From assembly GCF_015712165.1 (NCBI RefSeq), contig NZ_JADPZX010000001.1, positions 2,232,001 through 2,296,000 on the forward strand: a stretch of DNA of 64,000 nt. The letters run 5' to 3'. The stretch is from Streptomyces spinoverrucosus (GTDB taxonomy: Bacteria; Actinomycetota; Actinomycetes; Streptomycetales; Streptomycetaceae). Positions within the stretch are counted from its first letter, which is position 1. Each line of letters opens with the position of its first letter. The notes under the pieces are model-generated. The model had not been told where the DNA came from, did no database searches, and saw nothing but the letters and a program-made list of their open reading frames with translations. The position numbers and the translations under genes are program-made. Below are positions 27,307 to 36,258 of the stretch, one piece after another.

Positions 27307-28479
27307 CTACGGCGTCATGAGCACCAGCACGCCGAACCCGGCGCCCAGCACCAGCCCCACGACGCCGCAGATGATGCCGGCCAGGGCCTGACCCGGGTTG
27401 GTGGCCTCGCCCCGGTTCGCCTTGGCCCGGCCGATACCGCCGAAGATCACGCCGAGGATGCCCAGGAGGATCGCCAACGGCCAGAGACAGAAGCCGGCGA
27501 CCGCGATGATGCCGACCACCATGCCGGCGGTGCCCAGGCCGTTGCTGGGTTCGGCCTGACCGCCGCCCGGCCAGCCGTAGTAGCCCGGGGCGCCGTGCGT
27601 GTACTGGCCGCCGTACGTCGGCTGGGGCGCCGGGTATCCGTAGCCGGCCGCCGGGTAGCCGTACGGGACCTGACCGGGGCCGTCGGGGGCGATGGGCGGG
27701 GGCGGGACGTCGTGGGGGCCCGGGGCAGCGGGGGCGGGCGGGGCGAAGGGGTTGCCGGTGGTGGGGTTCGGCGGCGGCAGGTCCTGGGGGCCCGGTGCCA
27801 CCGGAGTCGGCGGGGCGAAGGGGGTGCCGGTGGTGGGGTTCGGGGGCGGGAAGGACGCGGGGGTGCCGGTGGCGGGGTTCGGCGGCGGCACGTCCTGGGG
27901 GCCCGGTGCCACCGGAGTCGGCGGGGCGAAGGGGGTGCCGGTGGTGGGGTTCGGGGGCGGGAAGGACGCGGGGGTGCCGGTGGCGGGGTTCGGCGGTGGG
28001 AAGGCCGCCGGGGTGCCGGTCGAGGGCGTGCTGGGGCCGGGCGGCGCGGTCGGGGCGGCCCACGGCGGAGAGGGGTCCGCGGCGGGCAGGGACGTCACCG
28101 TCTGCTGGTCGTGCACGGAGGGGGGTGCCGGAGTGGCCGGGCCGCCGGATGCCGCGATGGTGTCGCCGGGTCCCACGGGGGTGCGGTGGGCAGGGGGCGC
28201 CCAGGGGTCGGGGTCGGCGCTGCGGGGATCGGCGTCCGACCGCTTGTCCAGCGGGATCCGAGGCGCGTCGGCGCCGTCCTGACCGACCTCGGGGATCGCG
28301 CCGGCGTCCAGCGGGGCCTGCGAGACCTCGGGAGTGGCCTGCGCCGGCCACTGCGGCGGCGCCCAGGCGCCACCGGCCGCCGCACCACCGGACCCAGGTG
28401 CGGCACCCGACCCGTCGGCGTCGGCACCAGGTGCGGCGTTCTGCTCCGGCGCGGCCGGCGGCTGCGCGTCGTCGGTCAT
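27307..28479 (-). CDS. Proline-rich DUF4190-like membrane protein with internal repeats
   Basis: 390-residue protein of unknown function. Residues 1-285 are an acidic, then Pro/Gly/Thr-rich disordered region with repeated PPPNPxTGTPFAPPTP units; a Tyr/Gly-rich stretch follows (YGYPAAGYGYPAPQPTYGG). Two C-terminal membrane segments come last (GMVVGIIAVAGFCLWPLAIL and AGIICGVVGLVLGAGFGVL), separated by a short loop with GRAKANRGEA, as in DUF4190 proteins. The ATG at 28477-28479 gives the MTDDAQPPAAPEQ start typical of such proteins. The DNA repeat at 27781-28002 makes the length prone to variation. Confidence 0.8.
   Translation of the reverse strand: MTDDAQPPAAPEQNAAPGADADGSGAAPGSGGAAAGGAWAPPQWPAQATPEVSQAPLDAGAIPEVGQDGADAPRIPLDKRSDADPRSADPDPWAPPAHRTPVGPGDTIAASGGPATPAPPSVHDQQTVTSLPAADPSPPWAAPTAPPGPSTPSTGTPAAFPPPNPATGTPASFPPPNPTTGTPFAPPTPVAPGPQDVPPPNPATGTPASFPPPNPTTGTPFAPPTPVAPGPQDLPPPNPTTGNPFAPPAPAAPGPHDVPPPPIAPDGPGQVPYGYPAAGYGYPAPQPTYGGQYTHGAPGYYGWPGGGQAEPSNGLGTAGMVVGIIAVAGFCLWPLAILLGILGVIFGGIGRAKANRGEATNPGQALAGIICGVVGLVLGAGFGVLVLMTP
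27781..28002 (-). repeat. Two tandem 111-bp units inside the DUF4190-like gene
   Basis: Copies start at 27781 and 27892 and are identical for at least 100 bp; each encodes 37 residues, so duplication or loss keeps the frame. Further diverged units occur on both sides. Confidence 0.85.
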
Positions 28480-28676
28480 GCGCGGGACCCCCTCTGTCGA
28501 ACGTTCCGTCATGCTACGGCCCGAGCATGACCGCCCGGGTGCCGCCCTCCCGGTTCCCGAAACCCGCTCCACTCCCCCACAAACCGCGGCCTACGATGAT
28601 CCCCGAGTCACCGATCAGCCGATCACCCGCGTCCCCGCCGTCACACCCGGCCCGGACGCCGTTCCGGGGAGGAACC

Positions 28677-29768
28677 TTGACCGACCACGCCACCGCGCCC
28701 GTGCCCGCCGGCCCCACCGAGTCCGCCGTCGCCGGCGCCCGCGACCTGCACGCCTTCATCGCCGGACTGCCCAAGGCCGAACTGCATGTGCACCACGTCG
28801 GCTCCGCCTCCCCCCGGATCGTCGCCGAGCTCGCCGCCCGCCACCCCGACTCCAAGGTCCCCACCGACCCCGAGGCCCTGGTCGACTACTTCACCTTCAC
28901 GGACTTCGCCCACTTCATCGAGGTGTACCTGTCCGTCGTCGACCTGATCCGCACCCCGGAGGACGTCCGGCTGCTGACGTACGAGGTGGCCCGGGACATG
29001 GCGCGCCAGCAGGTGCGGTACGCCGAGCTGACGATCACCCCGTTCTCCTCCACCCGGCGCGGGATCGACGAGCAGGCGTTCATGGGAGCGATCGAGGACG
29101 CCCGCAAGGCGGCCGAGGCCGACTTCGGGACCGTACTGCGCTGGTGCTTCGACATTCCCGGCGAGGCGGGCCTGGAGGCCGCCGAGGAGACCACGCGGCT
29201 CGCCACCGACGACAAGCTGCGCCCCGAGGGACTGGTCTCCTTCGGGCTCGGCGGGCCGGAGATCGGCGTGCCGAGGCCGCAGTTCAAGCCGTACTTCGAC
29301 CGCGCCATAGCCGCCGGACTGCGCTCGGTGCCGCACGCCGGTGAGACCACCGGCCCGGAGACCGTGTGGGACGCGCTGAACCATCTGGGCGCCGAACGCA
29401 TCGGGCACGGCACCAGCTCCGCGCAGGACCCGAAGCTGCTGGCGCACCTCGCCGAGCACCGGATCCCGCTGGAGGTGTGCCCGACCTCCAACATCGCCAC
29501 CCGCGCGGTCCGCACCCTCGACGAGCACCCCATCAAGGATTTCACCCGGGCCGGCGTCCTCGTCACCATCAACTCCGACGACCCGCCGATGTTCGGCACC
29601 GACCTCAACAGCGAGTACGCCGTCGCCGCCCGGCTGCTCGAACTCGACGAGCGGGGCCTGGCGGACCTCGCGAAGAACGCGGTCGAGGCGTCCTTCCTCG
29701 ACGCCGCCGGCAAGGGTCGTATCAGGGGCGAGATCGACTCCTACACCTCGGCGTGGCTCGCGCGTTGA
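28677..29768 (+). CDS. Adenosine deaminase-family hydrolase (possibly aminodeoxyfutalosine deaminase)
   Basis: Metal-dependent deaminase of 363 residues. The start is a TTG (28677-28679) right after GGGGAGGAACC. The metal-binding HxH is in AELHVHHVG, with PHAGETTG, ERIGHG and NSDDPPMFG further along. The usual HLHxxGS of adenosine deaminases is replaced by HVHHVGS, and FTFTDFAHFIEVYLSVVDL forms the substrate lid. From memory, a closely similar Streptomyces protein acts on 6-amino-6-deoxyfutalosine in the menaquinone (futalosine) pathway, so adenosine may not be the substrate. It is monocistronic or linked to the phosphodiesterase 20 bp downstream. Confidence 0.85.
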   Translation: MTDHATAPVPAGPTESAVAGARDLHAFIAGLPKAELHVHHVGSASPRIVAELAARHPDSKVPTDPEALVDYFTFTDFAHFIEVYLSVVDLIRTPEDVRLLTYEVARDMARQQVRYAELTITPFSSTRRGIDEQAFMGAIEDARKAAEADFGTVLRWCFDIPGEAGLEAAEETTRLATDDKLRPEGLVSFGLGGPEIGVPRPQFKPYFDRAIAAGLRSVPHAGETTGPETVWDALNHLGAERIGHGTSSAQDPKLLAHLAEHRIPLEVCPTSNIATRAVRTLDEHPIKDFTRAGVLVTINSDDPPMFGTDLNSEYAVAARLLELDERGLADLAKNAVEASFLDAAGKGRIRGEIDSYTSAWLAR

Positions 29769-29788
29769 GCCGCCCTCACAATGGGCCC

Positions 29789-30487
29789 ATGCCGAACGTG
29801 ACCGCCGTGGCCCACCGCGGTGCCCCCTACCACTCCCGCGAGAACACGATCGACTCGCTGCGTTCCGCGCTCCGACTGGGCGCGGACGCGGTCGAGGTCG
29901 ACGTGCGGCTGACCCGGGACGGTGTGCCCGTGCTGCTGCACGACGAGACGCTGAAGCGGTTGTGGGAGCACGACCGGCCGCTGCTGTCGCTGTCGGCGGA
30001 CGAGGTGCGGGGGCTGACCGCGGGCCGGGTGCCGACGCTCGCGGAGGCGCTCACGGCGACCGACGGACACCGGGTGATGCTCGACCTGCCGGGCCCGCCC
30101 GACGTCCGCGCGGCACGCCGGGTCGTGGACGTCGTACGGGAGTGCGGGGCGGCGGACCGCGTGTACTACTGCGCGGGCGCCACCGCGATGCTCGCGGTAC
30201 GCGCCGCCGACCCGGCCGCCGAGATCGCCCTCACCTGGACGACCCTGGCCCCACCGCGCCCGGCCCTGCTGGACGCGGTGCGCCCGCGCTGGCTCAACTA
30301 CCGCTTCGGCCTGGTGAGCCGCGCCCTGTCCGCCCGCGTCCACAAGGACGGCTACCTGCTGTCCGTGTGGACACCCGACACCCGCCGCACCATGCGCCGC
30401 CTGCTCGGCCTCGGCGTCGACTCGATCACCACCAACCGCGTCGACGCCCTGTGCGCCTTGCGCACCGCCCAGCCGCCCGTCGCGTAG
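29789..30487 (+). CDS. Glycerophosphodiester phosphodiesterase family protein
   Basis: GDPD-family hydrolase of 232 residues, no signal peptide, so cytoplasmic. Family motifs are AHRGAPYHSRENT, EVDVRLTRDGVPVLLHD and, near the end, SVWTPDTRR...GVDSITTNRVD. The chosen ATG lies 20 bp after the deaminase stop and has no clear ribosome site, suggesting coupling or leaderless translation. Confidence 0.85.
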   Translation: MPNVTAVAHRGAPYHSRENTIDSLRSALRLGADAVEVDVRLTRDGVPVLLHDETLKRLWEHDRPLLSLSADEVRGLTAGRVPTLAEALTATDGHRVMLDLPGPPDVRAARRVVDVVRECGAADRVYYCAGATAMLAVRAADPAAEIALTWTTLAPPRPALLDAVRPRWLNYRFGLVSRALSARVHKDGYLLSVWTPDTRRTMRRLLGLGVDSITTNRVDALCALRTAQPPVA

Positions 30488-30489
30488 GC

Positions 30490-30571
30490 CAGGGACGGGG
30501 CGATCGCCTGGGCGTTCGCGCGCGGCGACGAGGTGATGGCCGTGCGGGACCGCTACACGCGGGAGCGTTGA
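30490..30571 (+). other. Possible C-terminal remnant of a protein gene
   Basis: Directly after the phosphodiesterase stop an open stretch ending at a TGA (30569-30571) would encode AWAFARGDEVMAVRDRYTRE. It has no start codon of its own and overlaps the 3' end of the opposite sigma-factor gene by 19 bp. It looks protein-like but I cannot name the family; chance is possible. Confidence 0.25.
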
Positions 30572-32220
30572 GGCACGGTCGCCGGGTCGGCCGGGCGGTC
30601 ACGGGTGACGTACTGCGGCACGGGTGCGTCGTCCTCGCCGGTGTCGCGGACGAGGCCGTAGCGGATCGCGCCGTCGGGCGGCCCGTAGTTGACGTCCTCG
30701 TTCACGTCGTCCCAGGTCGAGGGGAAGACGCTGAGGCCGTAGTCGGCGCCGCGTTCGTTCACGGTGAGGGTGACCGCGCCGTCGACGTAGAAAAATTCGT
30801 TCTGCCACATCTGCTGGGTGCCGGGCGGCGGTGCGGCGTAGCCGGTGGCCGTGCTGCCCATGCCGGTGGCGGAGCTGTCGGTGTCGCTGACGCGGTCGTC
30901 CATGCGGCGCCCGCCGCCCGAGGCGACGTGGAAGAGCTTGCCCTTGAGGCCGGTCCAGGTCGGCATGACGAGGGCGCCGGCCCGGTAGTGCGGGGAGATC
31001 TGCCAGCGGACCAGGACATAGCCCCGGCCGGTGAGGGTGACGCTGTCGCCGCGGTGGTTCATCACGGCGTGCGCGCCGCCGGTGCTGGTGAGCCCGGTCT
31101 CGGGGCGGCGCGGAAGGGCGGCGGGGCGCGCGTCGGGGTCCGGCGCCCGGTCGACGGCGTCGACGACCGTGCCGTACAGGTCGGCCTTCGTGACGGGGGG
31201 TGGCGGTGGGGTTGACGGGGCCGACGGGCTCGGTGGGGTGGGCGTGCCGGTCGCGGTCGGGACGACGGGGGTGGCCGCACGCGGAGGGCGTGGGGTGTCC
31301 TGCGGCGTCTGCGTGACGACGTAGGCGCCGCCCGCGGCGATCGTCGCCCCGGCCGTCACGGCGACGGCCGGTTTGGTGAGCGCGGTCATGACCTTGGCGG
31401 ACCAGCCGACGGAGGTCGCGGCCACGGCGGTCTTGCCGCCGAACGCCAGCGACAGCGTGAACCCGGCCGGGAGCGGGACGAGCGCGATACCGACGAGCAG
31501 CCGTTCCGCCGGTACGACGGATTCGCGGGCGTCCGAGCAGTAGCCGCAGCCCCGGATGTGCCGGGCGAGCCGCTTGCGCCACACGGAGTCGGGCCGCCCG
31601 GGCCAGCGGGCGGTCAGCTCCCGCAGGGCCGGGCAGGCGCCGTCCAGGGCGCGGACGATGCCCCGGGCGGTCTCCAGCCGTTCCTTCATCCGCTGGACGC
31701 GGACGGCGGCGTGCCGGCGGGTGATGCCGACGGCGGCGGCCAGTTCGCGCCGGGTGAGCTCGCCGGCGACCTCCAGCCACCACAGCGACAGCAGCTGCCG
31801 GTCGTCGGCGTCGAGCCACCGCACGGCCTCGGCGACCTCACGCCGCTGCCCCTCCAACTGGAGCCGCAGCACGGTGAGTTCGGCGAAGTCGGCGGCGTCG
31901 GAGGGCACTTCGTCGGCGGGCGCGGTGGGGCGGCTGCGCCGGGCCCGGTCCCGTATCTGCCGCATGGCGATCGCCACCAGCCAGGACCGGAAGCTGTCCG
32001 GGTCGCGCAGCGAGCCCAGGTTGTCGACGGCGCGCAGCATCGTCTCCTGGACGACGTCGTCGACGTCGGCGTGACCGTTCAGCGCGCGGCCGACGATGTT
32101 GTAGACCAGCGGCAGCCAGCCCGCGACCAGCTCGTCCAGCGCCCGCCGGTCCCCGGCCTGCGCCGCCGCGATGGTCGACCGCCACTGCCGCCCGTCCACC
32201 TCAGTCCTCTCCACTCTCAT
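30553..32220 (-). CDS. ECF-type sigma factor fused to a zinc-finger/transmembrane/extracytoplasmic module
   Basis: Single 555-residue polypeptide. Sigma region 2 is at residues 20-95 (HADVDDVVQETMLRAVDNL) and region 4 at 125-185 (RRELAAAVGITRRHAAVRVQ). A zinc anti-sigma motif H221-xxx-C225-xx-C228 (HIRGCGYC) follows, then a membrane segment near 285-303, a Pro/Thr linker (305-345) and a C-terminal domain of about 210 residues predicted to lie outside the cell (WQNEFFYVDGAVTLTVNERG). Sigma factor and membrane-bound anti-sigma are normally separate proteins; here they are joined, so activation would need proteolysis or a conformational change. The N-terminal start at 32220 lacks a strong ribosome site. 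Upstream 32221-32503 holds no gene. Confidence 0.85.
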   Translation of the reverse strand: MRVERTEVDGRQWRSTIAAAQAGDRRALDELVAGWLPLVYNIVGRALNGHADVDDVVQETMLRAVDNLGSLRDPDSFRSWLVAIAMRQIRDRARRSRPTAPADEVPSDAADFAELTVLRLQLEGQRREVAEAVRWLDADDRQLLSLWWLEVAGELTRRELAAAVGITRRHAAVRVQRMKERLETARGIVRALDGACPALRELTARWPGRPDSVWRKRLARHIRGCGYCSDARESVVPAERLLVGIALVPLPAGFTLSLAFGGKTAVAATSVGWSAKVMTALTKPAVAVTAGATIAAGGAYVVTQTPQDTPRPPRAATPVVPTATGTPTPPSPSAPSTPPPPPVTKADLYGTVVDAVDRAPDPDARPAALPRRPETGLTSTGGAHAVMNHRGDSVTLTGRGYVLVRWQISPHYRAGALVMPTWTGLKGKLFHVASGGGRRMDDRVSDTDSSATGMGSTATGYAAPPPGTQQMWQNEFFYVDGAVTLTVNERGADYGLSVFPSTWDDVNEDVNYGPPDGAIRYGLVRDTGEDDAPVPQYVTRDRPADPATVPQRSRV

Positions 32221-32503
32221 CCGACGCCCGCACGCACCTTCTCAGTCCGACCTGTGCTTCTGGCTATGCCAGGGGTCACACCCCGCTCGGAGACGGGGCG
32301 GGGGCGCGCGGATAACAGTTTTTCGGCGACGCTTCCGCCCGACGCGTTCCCCTAGGGCCGATCCCGGACAACGCCCCTGCCCGGACGGGCAGTTGTGCCG
32401 GGGTCGCACCAGGGCCCGGGGTCCTCCTCGCCGACGATCCGGGGGTGGTCGTACCGCATGAGGATGATCAAGACCGCCTCGCCCATCACAGCAGGAGTCG
32501 CTG

Positions 32504-33637
32504 ATGCGCCCGCTCTCCCGCAGAACCGTCCTCGCCGCCTCCGGCGCGCTCGCCCTCGCGGCGGGACCCCTTGCCCCGTCCGCGTCGGCGGCACCGTCGC
32601 CGCCTCCCGCTCCCGGACCGGACCGGAAGGCCCTGCGGGCCGCGATCCAGGGACTGCCCGACGCGGACGCGACCGCCGCGCTGGTGCGGATCGGCGGCAG
32701 GGAGGGCCGCTGGCACGGCAGTTCGGGCGTGCGGGACCTGGTCGGTGGCCGGGCGGCGGATCCGGACGGCCGGTTCCGGGCGGGTTCGACGACGAAGGTG
32801 GTGACGGCGGCGGCCGTGCTGCACCTCGCGGCCGAAGGGCGGGTCGACCTGGACGAGCCGGTGCAGCACTGCCTTCCCGGGCTGCTCGGCGAGCGGTTCA
32901 AGCTGCCGATCGCGGTACGGCAGTTGCTGAACCACACCAGCGGCATCCCGGCGGGCGACGGCTTCGCCGACCCGTACGCCCACCGCTTCGACACCCTGCC
33001 GCCGGAGCGGCTGGTGGCCTCGGCGGCGGCGAAGGGGCCGGAGTTCGATCCGGGCGACCGGCAGCACTACCTCAACATCAACTACACGATCCTCGGCATG
33101 CTGATCGAGCAGGTGACCGGGCGGTCGTACGCCCTGGAGGCCACCCGGCGCGTGCTGCGCCCCGCCGGGATGCGGGACACGTACTTCCCCGGCACCGATC
33201 CGCGCATCCACGGCCCCCACAACCGGGGTTACCAGGCGTTCGCGCAGGCGGACGGCTCGACGCGGCTCGTCGATGTGACGGAGTGGAACCAGGCGGACCG
33301 CTGGGCGGCCGGCGACATGATCTCCACGACGGCGGACCTGGAGCGGCTGATCACCGCGCTCTTCGGGGGCCGGATTCTGCCGCGGCCGCAACTGGAGGAG
33401 ATGTTCACCCTCCCGGCGGGCCTCACCAAGGCCTCGTACAGCGCCGGCCTGCAACTGCACGAGGTCGGAGGCCGTGAGTTCTGGTTCAAGTCCGGCGCGC
33501 GGTACGGCTACAGCACGGCGATAGCCGCCGACCGCGAGCTGAACCGGACCCTCGTCTACTCGGTGAACGCCACCGACGCCAAAGACGAGTCGATGAATCC
33601 GGTCACCGCGCGGATCGTGCAGGCGGCCGTCACATAG
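32504..33637 (+). CDS. Secreted serine hydrolase (class C beta-lactamase / D-Ala-D-Ala carboxypeptidase-like)
   Basis: Exported penicillin-binding-fold hydrolase of 377 residues. A twin-arginine-like signal (LSRRTVLAASGALALAAG) ends near ASA at residue 29. The catalytic SxxK is in RAGSTTKVVT and the YxN-like motif is in YLNINYT. KSGARYGYSTAIA is the third region. Start ATG follows AGGAG. Substrate may be peptidoglycan stem peptide or an ester; nothing indicates antibiotic resistance specifically. Its stop codon lies in a 16-bp tandem duplication. Confidence 0.88.
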   Translation: MRPLSRRTVLAASGALALAAGPLAPSASAAPSPPPAPGPDRKALRAAIQGLPDADATAALVRIGGREGRWHGSSGVRDLVGGRAADPDGRFRAGSTTKVVTAAAVLHLAAEGRVDLDEPVQHCLPGLLGERFKLPIAVRQLLNHTSGIPAGDGFADPYAHRFDTLPPERLVASAAAKGPEFDPGDRQHYLNINYTILGMLIEQVTGRSYALEATRRVLRPAGMRDTYFPGTDPRIHGPHNRGYQAFAQADGSTRLVDVTEWNQADRWAAGDMISTTADLERLITALFGGRILPRPQLEEMFTLPAGLTKASYSAGLQLHEVGGREFWFKSGARYGYSTAIAADRELNRTLVYSVNATDAKDESMNPVTARIVQAAVT

Positions 33638-33662
33638 GCGTGCTTCCACATAGGCGTGCTTC
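33631..33662. repeat. 16-bp perfect tandem duplication at the serine hydrolase stop codon
   Basis: CACATAGGCGTGCTTC occurs twice in a row (33631-33646 and 33647-33662). The first copy contains the TAG stop. It borders the degraded meta-cleavage locus and may be a scar of rearrangement. Confidence 0.85.
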
Positions 33663-33682
33663 AAGGCAGGCCCGGTTCGTGG

Positions 33683-33853
33683 TCACCCGCCTCCGCGCAG
33701 CACGCGGGACAGCCCCAGGGCCGCCGTGCGCACCGCGGGGGCCAGTTGGGCCGGGCGGAAGCGGCTTCGGGGTACGGCGACCGAGAGGGCGGCCACCGTG
33801 GTGTCGCCGGCGAAGACGGGGGCCGCCCGCGCCGGGACCCCCTGCCCGCCGGT
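33683..33853 (-). pseudogene. C-terminal remnant of an IclR-family regulator
   Basis: About 56 codons ending in a TGA (complement of 33683-33685) read GVPARAAPVFAGDTTVAALS followed by VAVPRSRFRPAQLAPAVRTA, which is the end of the IclR effector-binding domain. The rest of a roughly 250-residue regulator is missing; the sequence passes directly into the truncated hydratase on the other strand. IclR regulators often control aromatic-degradation genes, so this was probably the local regulator of the locus. Confidence 0.7.
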
Positions 33854-33855
33854 GC

Positions 33856-34588
33856 GGACGCTGTTCGACGCCGGCGGCGATCTGGAGACCGCCTACGCCG
33901 TGCAGCAGCTGAACGTCCGGCGCGGCCAGGACGCCGGCCGCCGGATCGTCGGCCGCAAGATCGGCCTGACCTCCGTGGCCGTACAGCGGCAACTCGGCGT
34001 GGACCGTCCCGACTTCGGGGCGCTGTTCGCGGACATGACCGTGCCCGACGGCGGTGAGGTGCCCGCCGGGCGGCTGCTCCAGCCCCGGGTGGAGGCCGAG
34101 GTCGCGCTCGTGCTCGGCCGGGATCTGCCGCACCGGGAGTGCACGGTCGTGGACGTGCCGCGGGCGGTCGACTTCGCGCTGCCCGCGCTGGAGATCGTCG
34201 ACAGCCGCGTCTCCGACTGGGACATCTCCCTGGTCGACACGGTCGCGGACAACGCCTCCTGCGGCCCGTACGTCCTGGGCGGCAGGCCCGTCCCGCTCAC
34301 CGGCGTCGACCTGCGCGCCGTGACGATGACCATGACCCGGGTCGGCCGGACCGTCTCCGAGGGCACCGGCGCCGACTGCCTCGGCAGCCCCCTCAACGCC
34401 GCCGTCTGCTGGCGTCGGCGCTCGCCGAGCGGGGCGAGCCGCTGCGCGCCGGCGACCTCGTGCTCACCGGGGCGCTGGGCCCGATGGCGCCCGTCGCACC
34501 CGGTGACGTGTTCGAGGCCCACATCTCGGATCTCGGCTCCGTGGGAGTCGCGTTCTCATCACAAGCGCCGGAAGGAGACCACCGTTGA
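33856..34588 (+). pseudogene. 2-oxopent-4-enoate hydratase (MhpD-like), N-terminally truncated and frameshifted
   Basis: Hydratase of the lower meta-cleavage pathway. Readable residues start at TLFDAGGDLETAYAVQQLN, so roughly the first 20-30 residues are gone and no start codon fits. The catalytic core [33 protein letters not shown] and [13 protein letters not shown] is present. At 34407-34409 one base is missing: NAAV is followed by a wrong frame, while the proper end ([20 protein letters not shown] to the TGA at 34588) is in the next frame. The stop overlaps the following TTG start. Truncation plus frameshift make this non-functional. Confidence 0.8.
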
Positions 34589-36045
34589 GCACGAAGATCG
34601 CCGTCATCGGCTCCGGCAACATCGGCACCGACCTGATGATCAAGGTGCTGCGGCTGTCGGAGCGCCTCGAAGTCGCCGCCATGGCCGGGATCGACCCGGA
34701 CTCCGACGGCCTGGCCCGCGCCCGCCGCCTGAAGGTCGCCACCACCCACCGGGGCATCGAGGGCCTCGTGGCGCTGGACGAGTTCGCCGACGTCGAGATC
34801 GTCTTCGACGCGACCTCGGCCGGAGCCCACCGCCACCACGAGGCGGTACTGCGCCCCCTCGGCCGCACCCTCGTCGACCTCACCCCGGCCGCCCTCGGCC
34901 CGTACGTCGTCCCACCGGTCAACGGCGACGCCCATCTCGACGCCCCGAACGTCAACATGGTCACCTGCGGCGGCCAGGCCACCATCCCCATCGTGGCCGC
35001 GATATCTGCCGTCACCCCGGTCCACTACGGCGAGATCGTCGCCTCCATCGCCTCCCGCTCCGCCGGTCCCGGCACCCGGGCGAACATCGACGAGTTCACC
35101 GAGACGACCGCCTCCGCCGTCCAGCGGGTGGGCGGCGCCGCCAAGGGCAAGGCGATCGGCCTGGCCGGATCCAGCGTCAACTACGGCGTCGGCGCCCACA
35201 CCGACTGGGAATGGATCGAGGCCGTCACCGGCGTCGTACGCCACGCGATCCCCACGACCCTGCTGCTGCCCGGCATCGGAACGGTCCACGATCTCAAGCA
35301 GGCGCACTCCCTGGGCGTCCGCTCGGTGCGCGTCGCCACCCACTGCACCGAGGCCGACATCTCCGCCCAGCACATCGCCGCCGCCCGCGAGCTGGGCATG
35401 GACGTCGCCGGGTTCCTGATGATGTCGCACATGGCCGAGCCCGCCGAACTCGCCCGCCAGGCCAAGCTGATGGAGTCGTACGGCGCCCACTGCGTGTACG
35501 TCACCGACTCCGGCGGCCGGCTCACCATGGACGGCGTCCGCGACCGCTTCCGCGCCTACCGCGACGTCCTCGACGCGGCCACCGAGCTCGGCATCCACGC
35601 CCACCACAACCTCGCCCTCGGTGTCGCCAACACCGTCGTCGCCGTCGAGAGCGGCGCCGTACGCGTCGACGCCTCACTCGCCGGACAGGGCGCGGGCGCG
35701 GGCAACTGTCCGCTGGAGGCGTTCGTCGCGGTCGCCGACCTCATGGGCTGGGAGCACGGCTGCGACCTGTTCCCGCTGATGGACGCCGCCGACGATCTCG
35801 TACGACCGCTGCAGGACCGCGAGGTGCGGGTGGACCGCGAGACGCTGAGCCTCGGCTACGCGGGCGTGTACTCCAGCTTCCTGCGGCACGCCGAGGCCGC
35901 CGCCGCCCGGTACGGCCTGGACACCCGCGGCATCCTGGTCGAGGCCGGACGGCGGGGCATGGTCGGCGGCCAGGAGGACATGATCACCGACATCGCCCTG
36001 GACCTGGTGGGCGACGTCAGTCGTCCGGGACCCCGAAGCCGCTGA
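34585..36045 (+). CDS. In-frame chimera: acetaldehyde dehydrogenase (MhpF) N-half fused to 4-hydroxy-2-oxovalerate aldolase (MhpE) C-part
   Basis: 486-residue open frame built from two enzymes that normally are separate and form a channelling complex. Residues 1-191 are acylating acetaldehyde dehydrogenase: NAD motif [12 protein letters not shown], the active-site Cys in [10 protein letters not shown] and [13 protein letters not shown]. At about residue 191/192 (nt 35157/35158) the sequence jumps to the aldolase at [19 protein letters not shown], continuing to its end with [14 protein letters not shown] and [15 protein letters not shown]. The dehydrogenase loses about 115 C-terminal residues. 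The aldolase loses about 50 N-terminal ones including TLRDG with the metal-binding Asp. Start is a TTG after GGAGACC. Probably inactive for both reactions, but translation may persist. Confidence 0.85.
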   Translation: MSTKIAVIGSGNIGTDLMIKVLRLSERLEVAAMAGIDPDSDGLARARRLKVATTHRGIEGLVALDEFADVEIVFDATSAGAHRHHEAVLRPLGRTLVDLTPAALGPYVVPPVNGDAHLDAPNVNMVTCGGQATIPIVAAISAVTPVHYGEIVASIASRSAGPGTRANIDEFTETTASAVQRVGGAAKGKAIGLAGSSVNYGVGAHTDWEWIEAVTGVVRHAIPTTLLLPGIGTVHDLKQAHSLGVRSVRVATHCTEADISAQHIAAARELGMDVAGFLMMSHMAEPAELARQAKLMESYGAHCVYVTDSGGRLTMDGVRDRFRAYRDVLDAATELGIHAHHNLALGVANTVVAVESGAVRVDASLAGQGAGAGNCPLEAFVAVADLMGWEHGCDLFPLMDAADDLVRPLQDREVRVDRETLSLGYAGVYSSFLRHAEAAAARYGLDTRGILVEAGRRGMVGGQEDMITDIALDLVGDVSRPGPRSR

Positions 36046-36258
36046 GCGCGGGCACGGTCTCCTCCCGGTGGGCGAGGGAGCGGGGTGCCGCCGACCTGAT
36101 GTTCCGGCTCGTCCAGCCGGGCTGAGGACACCTTCACCTGAGCCGGCGCAGGCGGGGGGCGTAGCCTGGAAGCGGTTTCAGGACCGTTCCGCCCGGCCGC
36201 TCGGTGGGATGCCTGGCCGGAGAGTCGATCGTCCACTGAGCGAGATCAGGCAGGTGCC

